This document shows positions 24,829 through 31,771 of a DNA stretch of 44,423 nt, piece by piece (positions within the stretch are counted from its first letter, which is position 1; every line of letters begins with the position of its first letter). The notes under the pieces are model-generated. The model worked only from the letters and a program-made list of their open reading frames with translations, searched no databases and was not told where the DNA came from. The position numbers and the translations under genes are program-made. Origin of the DNA: Natrarchaeobius chitinivorans (GTDB taxonomy: Archaea; Halobacteriota; Halobacteria; Halobacteriales; Natrialbaceae); assembly GCF_003841505.1 (NCBI RefSeq), contig NZ_REGA01000048.1, positions 1-44,423 on the forward strand. Reading direction: 5' to 3'.

Positions 24829-25227
24829 TTAACTGCCGTTGTCTTCCGGCTCGAGCGGGACTCGCGTCACATCCAGATCGTCGTACGAGAGATCAGACGA
24901 GAGTATTCGCTCGTTTTGGCTTGCCGCAATCCCGGCGTGAAGCGCGTCGAACGGAGTCATTTCGTATTCCTCGAGATATGTCGCCGCCGCAAGCAGGGCG
25001 TCTTCGTGTGCCTGTGGTCGAACCGGGACGAGTTCGAGGAGATTGACGACGAGTCGGGGAGCGTCCGTCTCAAACCCCTCCCCCCTGTCGTACGTTCGAA
25101 CAAGGAATTCGGCGTAGGCAAGAATCGACGTATGGACGTCTTCGCGTTCGAGTGCCGCCTTCGCTTCGTCCTGCAGCCAATCATCACGCTTTGCGAGGGC
25201 GAACAGAAAGTCGGTTTCGACGTACAT
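24829..25227 (-). CDS. vapC: PIN-domain toxin (VapC type)
   Basis: A 132-residue PIN-domain protein with the acidic residues of the nuclease centre: D6 (VETDFL), E40 (AYAEFL), D94 (TPFDALHAGIA) and D112 (LSSDLSYD). PIN toxins are Mg-dependent RNases that often target tRNA or rRNA. The start lies 8 nt after the stop of an AbrB-type antitoxin gene, the usual vapBC order. The acidic residues are complete, so it is probably active. Confidence 0.85.
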   Translation of the reverse strand: MYVETDFLFALAKRDDWLQDEAKAALEREDVHTSILAYAEFLVRTYDRGEGFETDAPRLVVNLLELVPVRPQAHEDALLAAATYLEEYEMTPFDALHAGIAASQNERILSSDLSYDDLDVTRVPLEPEDNGS

Positions 25228-25235
25228 CCGCGGCG

Positions 25236-25508
25236 TTACTCCTCACCGCGCTGGCGGGCTTCGCGATCGCGGACTTCGTCATCGACGTCAGCTCGCACAG
25301 CCTCGCGAGCTTCCTGCTTGAGGTCTTCGATCGAGGTGTCTCCGAGCACGTCGCCGGCTTCCTCCTGGATGGCCTCGAGCGGATCTTCGTCGACGGGGAC
25401 GAGCATGATCCGCGTGGGGAGATTGACGACCCGGAACCGCTCTCCGTGCCGCTTGCGGAGCTTTTTCGGGAGGTACACACGCCCCCGATCGTCGGTTTCA
25501 ATCGCCAT
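25236..25508 (-). CDS. vapB: AbrB-type antitoxin (VapB type)
   Basis: A 90-residue protein. The N-terminal TDDRGRVYLPKKLRKRHGE and FRVVNLPTRIMLVPVD form an AbrB/SpoVT swapped hairpin for DNA binding. The helical acidic C-terminus (about 45-90) should wrap the toxin. It is the first gene of the pair. An 8-bp inverted repeat directly upstream is a likely operator for autoregulation. Confidence 0.82.
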   Translation of the reverse strand: MAIETDDRGRVYLPKKLRKRHGERFRVVNLPTRIMLVPVDEDPLEAIQEEAGDVLGDTSIEDLKQEAREAVRADVDDEVRDREARQRGEE

Positions 25509-25523
25509 GTGTCATAAGTCGGT

Positions 25524-25547
25524 TGGGAAAGTCAAGAGTCTTTCCCA
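25524..25547. promoter_or_regulatory. inverted repeat upstream of vapB, likely operator
   Basis: TGGGAAAG (25524-25531) and CTTTCCCA (25540-25547) form a perfect 8-bp inverted repeat separated by 8 bases, 16-39 nt before the vapB ATG. The position over the promoter is where a VapB dimer would autoregulate. Inference. Confidence 0.5.
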
Positions 25548-25563
25548 CACCTCCGACAAGCTG

Positions 25564-25857
25564 TTACTCGTCGCTCGACGGCTCGAGGGTATCTGCGTTG
25601 ACTTCCCCTTTGAGATATGCTTCGCCTCGCCAAGTGATCGAATAGTATCCTGGTTCTTCTTTTTCCACCAGCTCCACATCTTCGAGTTCCCTACAGACAA
25701 CACCGATGTAATTGCTGTCTTTGTAGCCTGTGCTATGAGCAATACACTTTGGCGACAACCGCAATCGGTCGGTTCTCGAGCTATCTGGGACATCGATTTC
25801 CAGCAGTTCGAGGACGGCCAAATGAGCACCTGTAGGTCCGCCCTCTTCAAGCGGCAT
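25564..25857 (-). CDS. winged-helix regulator, repressor-like
   Basis: A 97-residue protein. LAVLELLEIDVP, SPKCIAHSTGYKDSNYIGVVCRELEDV and LVEKEEPGYYSITWRGEAYL fit a winged helix of the type used by haloviral and plasmid repressors (phiH1 repressor-like): helix, recognition helix, then a wing ending in a WRGEAYL strand. It is divergent from the long operon at 26.1 kb across an AT-rich gap. An overlapping upstream frame from 25922 could extend the protein by frameshift; I keep the simple start at 25857. Confidence 0.7.
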   Translation of the reverse strand: MPLEEGGPTGAHLAVLELLEIDVPDSSRTDRLRLSPKCIAHSTGYKDSNYIGVVCRELEDVELVEKEEPGYYSITWRGEAYLKGEVNADTLEPSSDE

Positions 25858-26084
25858 ACTGCGATTTCTCGTCTAACGCTCTTTAATTCGTTCGGAAAGG
25901 GTGTCCAACCATCCATCTGCATTACTAACCATTCATATACTGGGAAAGATTTAATATTATATACTATAGAGTGTTGCTCAGCGCGAGTTCCACGCGAACC
26001 TGACTGTCATGGTTCGTATCAGAAATGCGGTCCGGTGCTGGGACACCGGGTCCGCGCGGCTCGCGTAGATACGGTACGCAAGCC
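25858..26084. promoter_or_regulatory. divergent control region between winged-helix gene and long operon
   Basis: A very AT-rich core (TTAATATTATATACTATAG, 25951-25969) sits in otherwise GC-rich DNA and can provide TATA boxes in both directions. The rightward ATG is over 110 nt downstream, so that transcript would have a leader, unlike most genes here. The arrangement resembles a lysogeny-type switch, with a repressor gene divergent from an early operon. Inference. Confidence 0.5.
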
Positions 26085-26501
26085 ATGCCCGAAGACACAA
26101 CGCGGGGTCTTGAATCCCCCGAACGATCACACGAAGCGACTGTCAACTGCAAGTCGGCGAGCGACCCAATCGACGGGTTCGGCGTCCGCTTCTCGCCATC
26201 CGATCGCCAGCCACGGAAAATCACGTTCGACTCGAGCCCGCGAGACGGCTTTTACCGCGCCGATTACGAGTGGAACGGCTGCACCTGGCGCGAAACCGGT
26301 TACGAGCACTGCGAAAGCGTTTCCCTCGAGTTCGGCGAGCAACTGCCGCCCGAACTCGTCGCGGCCGTCCTCGATCGACTGTTCTACGAAGCGTTCGAGT
26401 CGGGATCGCTCACCGACGTCGACGTTCTCAACGCGATCGCTCGTCGGGCGTTCCCCGAGGAGATGGTTTCCGAAACGCTCACGCAGGGAGGTGAGCGCTG
26501 A
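26085..26501 (+). CDS. hypothetical protein, first gene of the long operon
   Basis: From ATG at 26085 it has 138 residues. The first 45 are polar. The rest is a folded domain with FYRADYEWNGCTWRETGYEH and a helical C-terminus (LPPELVAAVLDRLFYEAFE). Not recognised. The next gene begins 2 nt after the stop, and an SD-like GGAGGTGA lies at its 3' end. Confidence 0.65.
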   Translation: MPEDTTRGLESPERSHEATVNCKSASDPIDGFGVRFSPSDRQPRKITFDSSPRDGFYRADYEWNGCTWRETGYEHCESVSLEFGEQLPPELVAAVLDRLFYEAFESGSLTDVDVLNAIARRAFPEEMVSETLTQGGER

Positions 26502-26502
26502 T

Positions 26503-26847
26503 ATGGTCCGCGGCGGCTGTCGCATGTGCGGCCAGCGCACGACGAACAACCGACTGTGCAACCGGTGCCAGAAACTCCGTCGACACGGGTTTTTCGTCGA
26601 GAATCGAGAGCAGAAACAGGATCCGTCTACGGTCCTGTACGAATGTGTCGAATGCGGTACCGAATACGAGGGGACGGTCTCGACTCCGTGTCCGGACTGT
26701 GGCGAAACCCGTTGCCGAGCGGCCAAGTCGGAAGTCGCAACCGATGGCGGTCAACCGGAGTGGGTTAGCGAACCGGAGACGACCTGGTGTTCCGACTGTC
26801 AACGGTACCGCGTATCCTGCGCACATCTCACAGGTGATTCACTATGA
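26503..26847 (+). CDS. zinc-finger protein with several CxxC pairs, 114 aa
   Basis: Cysteine pairs occur as CRMC, CNRC, CVEC, CPDC and CSDC plus a late single Cys, enough for two or three zinc sites. The N-terminal CGQRTTNNRLCNRCQKL is a treble-clef or ribbon-like finger. The middle (YECVECGTEY then CPDCGE) is a rubredoxin-like ribbon. Probably binds nucleic acid or protein. It overlaps the next gene by 4 nt. Confidence 0.7.
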   Translation: MVRGGCRMCGQRTTNNRLCNRCQKLRRHGFFVENREQKQDPSTVLYECVECGTEYEGTVSTPCPDCGETRCRAAKSEVATDGGQPEWVSEPETTWCSDCQRYRVSCAHLTGDSL

Positions 26848-27107
26848 GCTACACAGATTCATCCCCACGACCAGACGCACCGGCTATTTCACAAGCACGC
26901 GGACCGACGCAGATCGCGGTTCTCGAGGTACTCGAGGATCGAAACGAGGTCTCTGCTCGAGAGGTTAGCGAGGAGATCGACAAAAGTAGGGGATCGGTGG
27001 TGTCGGCGCTGTATCGACTCTACCACCGCGGTATCCTCAAACGGCGTCCTGATCCGACGTATCCCGTTCAAAATCTCTACTGGCTACCAGACGGTGACCA
27101 GCAATGA
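26844..27107 (+). CDS. winged-helix DNA-binding protein, 87 aa
   Basis: QIAVLEVLEDRNEVSAREVSE, then KSRGSVVSALYRLYHRGILKRR and a YPVQNLYWL wing, make a MarR/ArsR-like winged helix. It is coupled to both neighbours (ATGA overlaps). It probably controls this operon or the element's replication genes. Confidence 0.75.
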   Translation: MSYTDSSPRPDAPAISQARGPTQIAVLEVLEDRNEVSAREVSEEIDKSRGSVVSALYRLYHRGILKRRPDPTYPVQNLYWLPDGDQQ

Positions 27108-27670
27108 TCGACTGGCCCGCCGAGATTGAGCGAACACCGGAGGGTGAGCGGACGCGAAACAAGAATTTCAAAGCGTCACTCGGTTCGACGACGATCGATC
27201 TGTCGACTGAGATGGGCCGCCTCGAACCGGACAACTGGCGCGCGTCGATCGGGAATCAGCACACGAAATCGAACGGTCTTCCGAGGCACAACGCGAAACC
27301 CGACGATCCCGGGTTCGTCCTCCGATGGACGAAAGACGGCGAACAGTACGCGGTCGCCTGCGATGCGTACGATCGGCTTCGAGATAACGTCCGGGCGGTC
27401 TATCTGTGGGTTCGCGAAACCCGTCTCCGTGGGAATCGTCCGGTTCGAACCGCAGAGAGCGAGTTCGCTGCGGCCCGTCTCCCCAGCGCGGACGACGTCG
27501 CTGCAACCGATCAACCGCACGAGGTTCTCGACGTTGATCCGGATGCAACGGAGTCGGAGGTAAGGAACGCATTCCGGGAGAGGGCGAAACACTCCCATCC
27601 AGACCTTGGCGGAAGCGTAGCCGAATTCAAGCGCATCACCGGCGCAAAGGAGGCGATGATCGATGAGTGA
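27104..27670 (+). CDS. J-domain protein, 188 aa
   Basis: The C-terminal 55 residues are a J domain: HEVLDVDPDATESEVRNAF, then HPD in KHSHPDLGG and a final helix FKRITGAKEAM. The HPD motif, which stimulates Hsp70 (DnaK) ATPase, is intact. The N-terminal 130 residues form a separate domain with WTKDGEQYAVACDAYD; it is not DnaJ-like. J-domain proteins of this layout are found in haloarchaeal viruses and plasmids and may recruit host DnaK to remodel replication or assembly complexes. That role is inferred. Confidence 0.8.
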   Translation: MIDWPAEIERTPEGERTRNKNFKASLGSTTIDLSTEMGRLEPDNWRASIGNQHTKSNGLPRHNAKPDDPGFVLRWTKDGEQYAVACDAYDRLRDNVRAVYLWVRETRLRGNRPVRTAESEFAAARLPSADDVAATDQPHEVLDVDPDATESEVRNAFRERAKHSHPDLGGSVAEFKRITGAKEAMIDE

Positions 27671-27983
27671 CGAGTTCCTCGCACTCGAGGCGCAACGAGA
27701 AGCCCTCGAGCGACAGACCGAGGCACTCGAGGCGATCGCGACGGAGATGCGCTATCAGAACGCCGTCCTCGTCGAGATGGTTTCGTGTCTCGATGACCTG
27801 TCCGCTCGAGTCGACGAGAATCACTTTCCGGAGACCGAGCCAGTCGATCGGTCCGGGCCGGCACTTCAGACTTGGATCCAGGATCGGTTGTACGAGCGCG
27901 ACCAGCTCGAAGGCGACCAGCCGTCGTTTCGGTGGGGCCAGCCGGAGAACTGGCAGGATGCAAATCAGCGGGGTGAACGATGA
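27663..27983 (+). CDS. coiled-coil protein, 106 aa
   Basis: Residues 5-55 form a strong heptad coiled coil (ALEAQREALERQTEALEAIA), and the C-terminal half is polar with Trp residues (LQTWIQDRLYE, SFRWGQPENW). It overlaps the J-domain gene by 8 nt and the integrase gene by 4 nt. It may oligomerise with one of these neighbours; otherwise unrecognised. Confidence 0.65.
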   Translation: MSDEFLALEAQREALERQTEALEAIATEMRYQNAVLVEMVSCLDDLSARVDENHFPETEPVDRSGPALQTWIQDRLYERDQLEGDQPSFRWGQPENWQDANQRGER

Positions 27984-28990
27984 GCGAGGACCTCGAGCCG
28001 CTCTCGCCCGCCGAAGCGGTGAACCTCTATTTGAACCACCGTGAGCCGGAACTCTCCGAGAAAAGCATTCAAAACCAGCGATACCGACTGAACTCCTTCA
28101 TCGACTGGTGTCAGGAAACAGGATTCGAGAACATGAACGACCTCTCAGGTCGCGATCTCCATCGGTTCCGATCTTGGCGACAGAAAGAGGACGTCGCGAC
28201 GATCACTCTCCGGTCGCAACTCGCGACACTGCGCGTGTTCCTCGAGTTCTGCGCGAACATCGACGCTGTCGAACCAGGATTGCGTGAGCGCGTTCTGCTC
28301 CCGGAGGTCGATTCGGTCGACGAATCGCGCGACATTAAACTCGAGGAGGACCACGCGAACAGGCTTCTCGATTACCTCGAGAAGTTCGATTACGCCTCAC
28401 GAGACCACGTTATCGTCGCGATCCTCTGGCATACGGGGATTCGGTTAGGATCGCTTCGCGCGTTCGATCTGAACGATTTCGATCCAGACGACCAGTGTCT
28501 CGAGCTTCGGCACCGGCCGGAAACCGGGACACGTCTGAAAAACGGCTCGAAGGCAAAGCGGGCGATCGCCGTCGGCGAAACGTACTGCCGAACGATTCAG
28601 GACTACATCGACACCCACCGCGACTCGGTGACCGACGATTACGGCCGCCACCCACTGATCACCAGTACTCACGGCCGTCTCTCGAGTGGGGCGATTCGCG
28701 CCACCGTCTACAAGGTGACGCGCCCGTGTTTGCACGACCCCTGTCCGCACAATCGCGACCCGACGACGTGCGAGTATATGGATTATCAGAGCGCGAGTGG
28801 TTGCCCCAGCTCTCGATCACCACACGGGATTCGCCGCGGATCCATTACGAACCATCTCCGCGACGGGACGCCAGAGGAGATTGTCGGTGATCGCATGAAC
28901 GTCTCGAGCGACGTCCTCGAACAGCACTACGATCGGCGCACTGAACGCGAGAAAATGGAGCTTCGACGCCAGTTCATCAAAGAATCATGA
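27980..28990 (+). CDS. tyrosine integrase/recombinase with cysteine cluster (336 aa)
   Basis: An N-terminal SAM-like core-binding domain (about 10-105) precedes a catalytic domain with R155 (TGIRLGSLR), a Lys-rich beta turn (186-194), H282 and R285 (HGIRRGS) and nucleophile Y317 (EQHYDRR). Between them an insertion (250-275) carries C250, C255, C264 and C275, a likely zinc site also seen in other haloarchaeal integrase-like proteins. It lies mid-operon, coupled on both sides, rather than beside an attachment site. It could therefore act as a resolvase or inversion enzyme as well as an integrase. Confidence 0.85.
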   Translation: MSEDLEPLSPAEAVNLYLNHREPELSEKSIQNQRYRLNSFIDWCQETGFENMNDLSGRDLHRFRSWRQKEDVATITLRSQLATLRVFLEFCANIDAVEPGLRERVLLPEVDSVDESRDIKLEEDHANRLLDYLEKFDYASRDHVIVAILWHTGIRLGSLRAFDLNDFDPDDQCLELRHRPETGTRLKNGSKAKRAIAVGETYCRTIQDYIDTHRDSVTDDYGRHPLITSTHGRLSSGAIRATVYKVTRPCLHDPCPHNRDPTTCEYMDYQSASGCPSSRSPHGIRRGSITNHLRDGTPEEIVGDRMNVSSDVLEQHYDRRTEREKMELRRQFIKES

Positions 28991-29268
28991 TCCGACCAAT
29001 TACGAACGAAACCAGTACTGCATCGACGAATATCCGTCGCTTGGGAGACCAGCGTTCGCCGAATTATGTCTCCCCCGGCGAGTCCACTCGGAATTATCCG
29101 TTTTACACGGGGAAATTAAATCTACGAGAGGTAGCCTCTCGTAGCGGTTTTCCGGCGAATTACCGTTGCAGAATCTTCCATCTCAAAGAGAGTCCACTTG
29201 GGGGCGTGACGGACCCCGACGCTGTCTTGCGGTCGTTTGAGGGAGGTGATGCACGTGAGTTCGCCTGA
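28987..29268 (+). CDS. hypothetical protein, 93 aa
   Basis: Starts with ATGA overlapping the integrase stop. The composition is Ser/Asn/Arg-rich at the N-terminus, and no motif is recognisable. Local GC is lower than in the flanking genes. The 3' end overlaps the next small gene. A genuine but rapidly evolving gene or a spurious open frame are both possible. Confidence 0.4.
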   Translation: MIRPITNETSTASTNIRRLGDQRSPNYVSPGESTRNYPFYTGKLNLREVASRSGFPANYRCRIFHLKESPLGGVTDPDAVLRSFEGGDAREFA

Positions 29269-29377
29269 ACAGCGGGTTCGAGCGTTTACGCCGCCCGTCT
29301 GTCGGTTCTGCGGTCTCGAGATAGCGACAGTCGACGAGCAGTGCCCAGCACTCGACGACGGGGTGTGCCAGCCATGA
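29249..29377 (+). CDS. small zinc protein, 42 aa
   Basis: VCRFCGLEIATVDEQCP with a final VCQP gives a CxxC pair and two more cysteines in 25 residues. ATG at 29249 follows a strong SD-like GGGAGGTG; GTG at 29255 is an alternative. The stop overlaps the next ATG (ATGA). One of several tiny zinc-ribbon-like proteins in this operon; function unknown. Confidence 0.6.
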   Translation: MHVSSPEQRVRAFTPPVCRFCGLEIATVDEQCPALDDGVCQP

Positions 29378-30063
29378 TGCGCTGGAAACCCAGCGCATCG
29401 GCTCGAAACCAGTGTCAGAAATGTGGCAGTCACGTCACTGGCGAGTTCCGACGTGGCTACGGCGACCAAGACGACGTCGCGCACCGCTGCCCGACGTGCG
29501 ACACCTACGAGCGGCTGTCTGACGGGAGTGCGTCCGGCCAGTTCGTCGCACTTCCCGATCCGCTCGACGATCCGACGCGGTTCAACTGCTCCCGTGCGGA
29601 CCTTCCCGAGCGAATCTTGACTCTTGTCGAGTCTCGAGCTGCCACGACCGACGGCGGCGAGGACGACGATCATAAGATTCGGACCGATGGAGGCCACTGT
29701 ACAGACGGTACTGGTCGCGAGAAGGTAGGGTACAGTCGACGAGAAAACGAGGTGGTTTCGCAATTCGAGCACGAGCCAGTTCAGCGACGTGGCCGGAACA
29801 GTTTGGATCCACAAGAACAGGAATTGACTCCTATTGGGCGGATCCGTCCGTCCGAGATCTCTTTCGCCGCGTATGCCGACTTACACTCTGTACAAACGGC
29901 CACAAGTCGATTGTGGTCGCCCATTGCGAGCACCTCCTCTATTCGAAGAGCTTCTAACAACTTCAATCCCTATTTTAAACATAGAGTAACTCACCGGAGT
30001 GTAACTGTCTTCTTCAACCGGTCACTATGCACGGATAGTGGACAGGACGGTGATTCTCGATGA
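29374..30063 (+). CDS. DUF7563-like zinc protein with an unusual C-terminal extension
   Basis: Residues 10-60 carry CQKCGSHVTGEFRRGYGDQDD and CPTC, the same zinc-ribbon family as the gene at 10239-10385. A polar region to about residue 110 is plausible. The remaining 120 residues overlap, in antisense, the small zinc gene at 29781-29924 and its promoter, and contain unusual sequence (for example VTHRSVTVFFNRSL). The native gene probably ended earlier and was extended by an inserted cassette. The final codons (GDSR) precede the next gene's ATG. The extension may not be a functional protein segment. Confidence 0.6.
   Translation: MMRWKPSASARNQCQKCGSHVTGEFRRGYGDQDDVAHRCPTCDTYERLSDGSASGQFVALPDPLDDPTRFNCSRADLPERILTLVESRAATTDGGEDDDHKIRTDGGHCTDGTGREKVGYSRRENEVVSQFEHEPVQRRGRNSLDPQEQELTPIGRIRPSEISFAAYADLHSVQTATSRLWSPIASTSSIRRASNNFNPYFKHRVTHRSVTVFFNRSLCTDSGQDGDSR
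29781..29924 (-). CDS. antiparallel small zinc protein, 47 aa (RPIG type)
   Basis: Translation from ATG at 29924, which has an SD-like GGAGGTG about 7 nt upstream, gives CTEC (11-14), DGRIRPIGVN and CSCG (36-39). It closely parallels the 65-residue protein at 21650-21847. It lies opposite the 3' extension of a plus-strand gene and has its own AT-rich upstream region (TTTAAAATAGG, complement of about 29971-29981). An independent reversed unit inside a long operon resembles a phage moron. Confidence 0.7.
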   Translation of the reverse strand: MGDHNRLVAVCTECKSAYAAKEISDGRIRPIGVNSCSCGSKLFRPRR

Positions 30064-30179
30064 GCCACCTCGTCGAGTCCGACGAGTGCGAACGGTGTGA
30101 CGCATCTGTCCCGGCAACGCGCCGTCTCTGTCCGAAATGCGCTCGAGAGGTTCGGCTGGCTCGAGGTGGTCCGCTGTGA
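30060..30179 (+). CDS. small zinc protein, 39 aa
   Basis: CERC (residues 10-13) and CPKC (24-27) separated by DASVPATRRL form a compact zinc ribbon. The ATG at 30060 follows an SD-like sequence, and the stop overlaps the nuclease-like gene start (GTGA). Too small for an enzyme; probably a partner or regulator of the following protein. Confidence 0.65.
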   Translation: MSHLVESDECERCDASVPATRRLCPKCAREVRLARGGPL

Positions 30180-30700
30180 GTTCACGTACGTCGGCTCTCG
30201 AGAGTCCGAAAGCCAGCGGTGACGCGCTCGAGGCGCACCTGATCCAGTCGATAGAGGAACTCGAGTACGTCGGCGATCGGACGGCGACCTGGCACGACGC
30301 GCGGACGACGACGCTGCTCGAGCCGACGTCGTCGCTGCCGTTCTTCGGAATCGTCCTCGTCGAGCCGGACGTCCCGGTCGAGATCAAGGGCTGCCAGATC
30401 GAGACGAGTAACGGGAGCAGTTCGACGCGCGGCCGGTTCTACGTCAAACGTGACGCGCACGAGCGACTGCTCAAGGCCGGCGGGATGTACCTGCTCGTCG
30501 TCTATCTGCCCCGTCCGGGGCTCCCTCAGGTCGCCCGCGCGATCGTCCCAGCGACGATCGTCGACGAGCTGCTCGCCGATCGGTGGTACGAGGTCAGTGG
30601 GTCGCGCTCGGAGAACGAGGTCGCGAAGCTCGCCTGGTCGCACGTGATCGATCCAGCGACGATTGATCCGACGGATACAGTGGGTGGTCAGTATGTCTGA
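30176..30700 (+). CDS. PD-(D/E)XK nuclease-like protein, 174 aa
   Basis: GTG start overlapping the previous stop. After an N-terminal helix (AHLIQSIEELEYVG) comes FFGIVLVEPDVPVEIKGCQ, a hydrophobic strand carrying D65, E69 and K71 as in the PD-(D/E)XK core. Next are YVKRDAHERLLKAGGMYLLVVYLP, a helix and strand typical of the fold, and a C-terminal helical region. Holliday-junction resolvases and restriction-like nucleases share this fold; in a replication operon a junction- or branch-cutting enzyme is plausible. Remote-homology search is needed for subfamily. Confidence 0.65.
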   Translation: MSSRTSALESPKASGDALEAHLIQSIEELEYVGDRTATWHDARTTTLLEPTSSLPFFGIVLVEPDVPVEIKGCQIETSNGSSSTRGRFYVKRDAHERLLKAGGMYLLVVYLPRPGLPQVARAIVPATIVDELLADRWYEVSGSRSENEVAKLAWSHVIDPATIDPTDTVGGQYV

Positions 30701-30806
30701 ACGCGAGACCGAACGAGTCGAGTGCTTAAAATGTGGCTACAATCGCCTCACTTGGGAGGCTTGCCCAGAGTGCGGAGCCTACGGAGGTGATCGAAATGAC
30801 GAGTGA
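30693..30806 (+). CDS. small zinc protein, 37 aa
   Basis: CLKCGYNRLTWEACPECGAYGG is a textbook short zinc ribbon (CxxCG, nine residues, CPECG). The ATG overlaps the nuclease gene by 8 nt, and an SD-like GGAGGTGA at the 3' end serves the next start. Function unknown. Confidence 0.65.
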   Translation: MSERETERVECLKCGYNRLTWEACPECGAYGGDRNDE

Positions 30807-31131
30807 CGGTGCTGATCACTCACTCGAGAGGCTAAAGAGAAATCAGGTGGGTTTAGATTACAGTTGGTTCGACCACTCGTGGCCGCAATCTGGACATGCA
30901 AAGTCTACTATAGTCAGCCCTTCAGAGGCGTATTTAGCAATTCGTTCCCCCAACCCGTCGTCGCATTCTGGACATCGAGCTCTCATTCCTGTATTCGAGA
31001 ATAATAACCCCTCCCTGATTAGTCCAGTACCAAATCATGTGTGTAGTACATTCCTCGAAAACAACCTATCCATCCTCAAAGAATGCTCACTACACACGGT
31101 AGCTGACCGGTGGGAGGGCGATTCTCGATGA
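30796..31131 (+). CDS. doubtful open frame spanning an inserted cassette
   Basis: ATG at 30796 opens 111 codons, but only the first 15 or so fit the operon's composition (TSDGADHSLERLKRN). The rest is antisense to the small zinc gene at 30858-30986 and contains low-complexity, non-halophile-like residues. It ends in GDSR immediately before the next ATG, exactly like the extended gene at 29374. I interpret it as the remnant of a short plus-strand gene enlarged by the insertion. Translation through it may still maintain coupling. Confidence 0.3.
   Translation: MTSDGADHSLERLKRNQVGLDYSWFDHSWPQSGHAKSTIVSPSEAYLAIRSPNPSSHSGHRALIPVFENNNPSLISPVPNHVCSTFLENNLSILKECSLHTVADRWEGDSR
30858..30986 (-). CDS. 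antiparallel small zinc protein, 42 aa
   Basis: From ATG at 30986 the product has CPEC at residues 5-8 and CPDCGHEW at 31-38, with DGLGERIAKYASEGLTIVDF between, a clean zinc ribbon. It reads against the operon. The upstream GGGTTATTATTCTCG (complement of about 30997-31011) can serve as a promoter. Its context parallels the reversed gene at 29781-29924, but its sequence is a different zinc-ribbon subtype. Confidence 0.65.
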   Translation of the reverse strand: MRARCPECDDGLGERIAKYASEGLTIVDFACPDCGHEWSNQL

Positions 31132-31640
31132 CCGTTCACACGACCTACTTCGGCGGGTTGAACTCGAGTTTCGAACCTGGCGAGGAAGATGCTGTGTTCG
31201 GCGTCGTCCGCTTCCCGCAGGATTTCGTGGATCGACTCACGGATCGAAACATACCGGCTGTCGCGCCGCCTGCGGACCTACTCGAGGCATACAAGACCGT
31301 CGAGGAGGCCGCCGAAGAGAACGGCGAGCCGAACCCCGCCGCGATCGCATGGGACTCGGTCGAGTACGAAGGCCGGTATCTGGCTCACCTCGAGCAAGCA
31401 GGGCCGCAAACAGTCGTTGGTGAGCTGGCCGACCGCACTCGAGAGCGGGACATCTGGCTCGTCTGCTGGGAGAACGACGCCCGTTGGTGTCATCGACGGT
31501 TGCTCGCGAACGCCGTTGTCGCCGAACTCGAGGACGTCGAGGTCGTTCACCATCCCGATCCCTCGACGATCCCGATCGACGATGAATCCGAGGAGCAGCC
31601 GGAAGCGACGCTTGCGGACTTCGCCCCTGGTGGTGCCTGA
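31128..31640 (+). CDS. DUF488-like protein, 170 aa
   Basis: The C-terminal RDIWLVCWENDARWCHRRLLANAVV matches the DUF488 hallmark (LVC-x-E/D then CHR), placing C and H near residues 112 and 122. The N-terminal VHTTYFGG and later VVRFPQDF fit the opening strands of that fold. DUF488 proteins are widespread, often near mobile elements, and biochemically poorly understood. ATG at 31128 follows the second cassette boundary; the stop overlaps the next ATG. Confidence 0.7.
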   Translation: MTVHTTYFGGLNSSFEPGEEDAVFGVVRFPQDFVDRLTDRNIPAVAPPADLLEAYKTVEEAAEENGEPNPAAIAWDSVEYEGRYLAHLEQAGPQTVVGELADRTRERDIWLVCWENDARWCHRRLLANAVVAELEDVEVVHHPDPSTIPIDDESEEQPEATLADFAPGGA

Positions 31641-31771
31641 TGAGCGCCGATTTCGTCCGCGCGAGTCGCCTCTACGACGTCGGGAGTCGGACGGCACTCG
31701 TTCATCCAGCCGCACAGGCCAACGACTCAGACGTTCGACGCGCTCTCGAGGACCATGAGTCGCGAGCCTGA
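31640..31771 (+). CDS. small hypothetical protein, 43 aa
   Basis: ATG overlaps the DUF488-like stop (TGATG). The product (SADFVRASRLYDVGSR, ALVHPAAQAND, ALEDHESRA) is probably a short alpha/beta peptide. It overlaps the following large gene by 17 nt, so translation is likely coupled. Supported mainly by start/stop architecture and codon style. Confidence 0.45.
   Translation: MSADFVRASRLYDVGSRTALVHPAAQANDSDVRRALEDHESRA

Noticed and set aside
24658-26503. A very long plus-strand open frame across vapBC and the winged-helix gene
   Set aside because: It is antisense to recognised toxin-antitoxin genes; only its last part (26503-26847) is a real gene.
27430-27450. GGTTCGAACC, another tRNA-like word
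   Set aside because: It is a short palindrome inside the J-domain gene with no cloverleaf around it.
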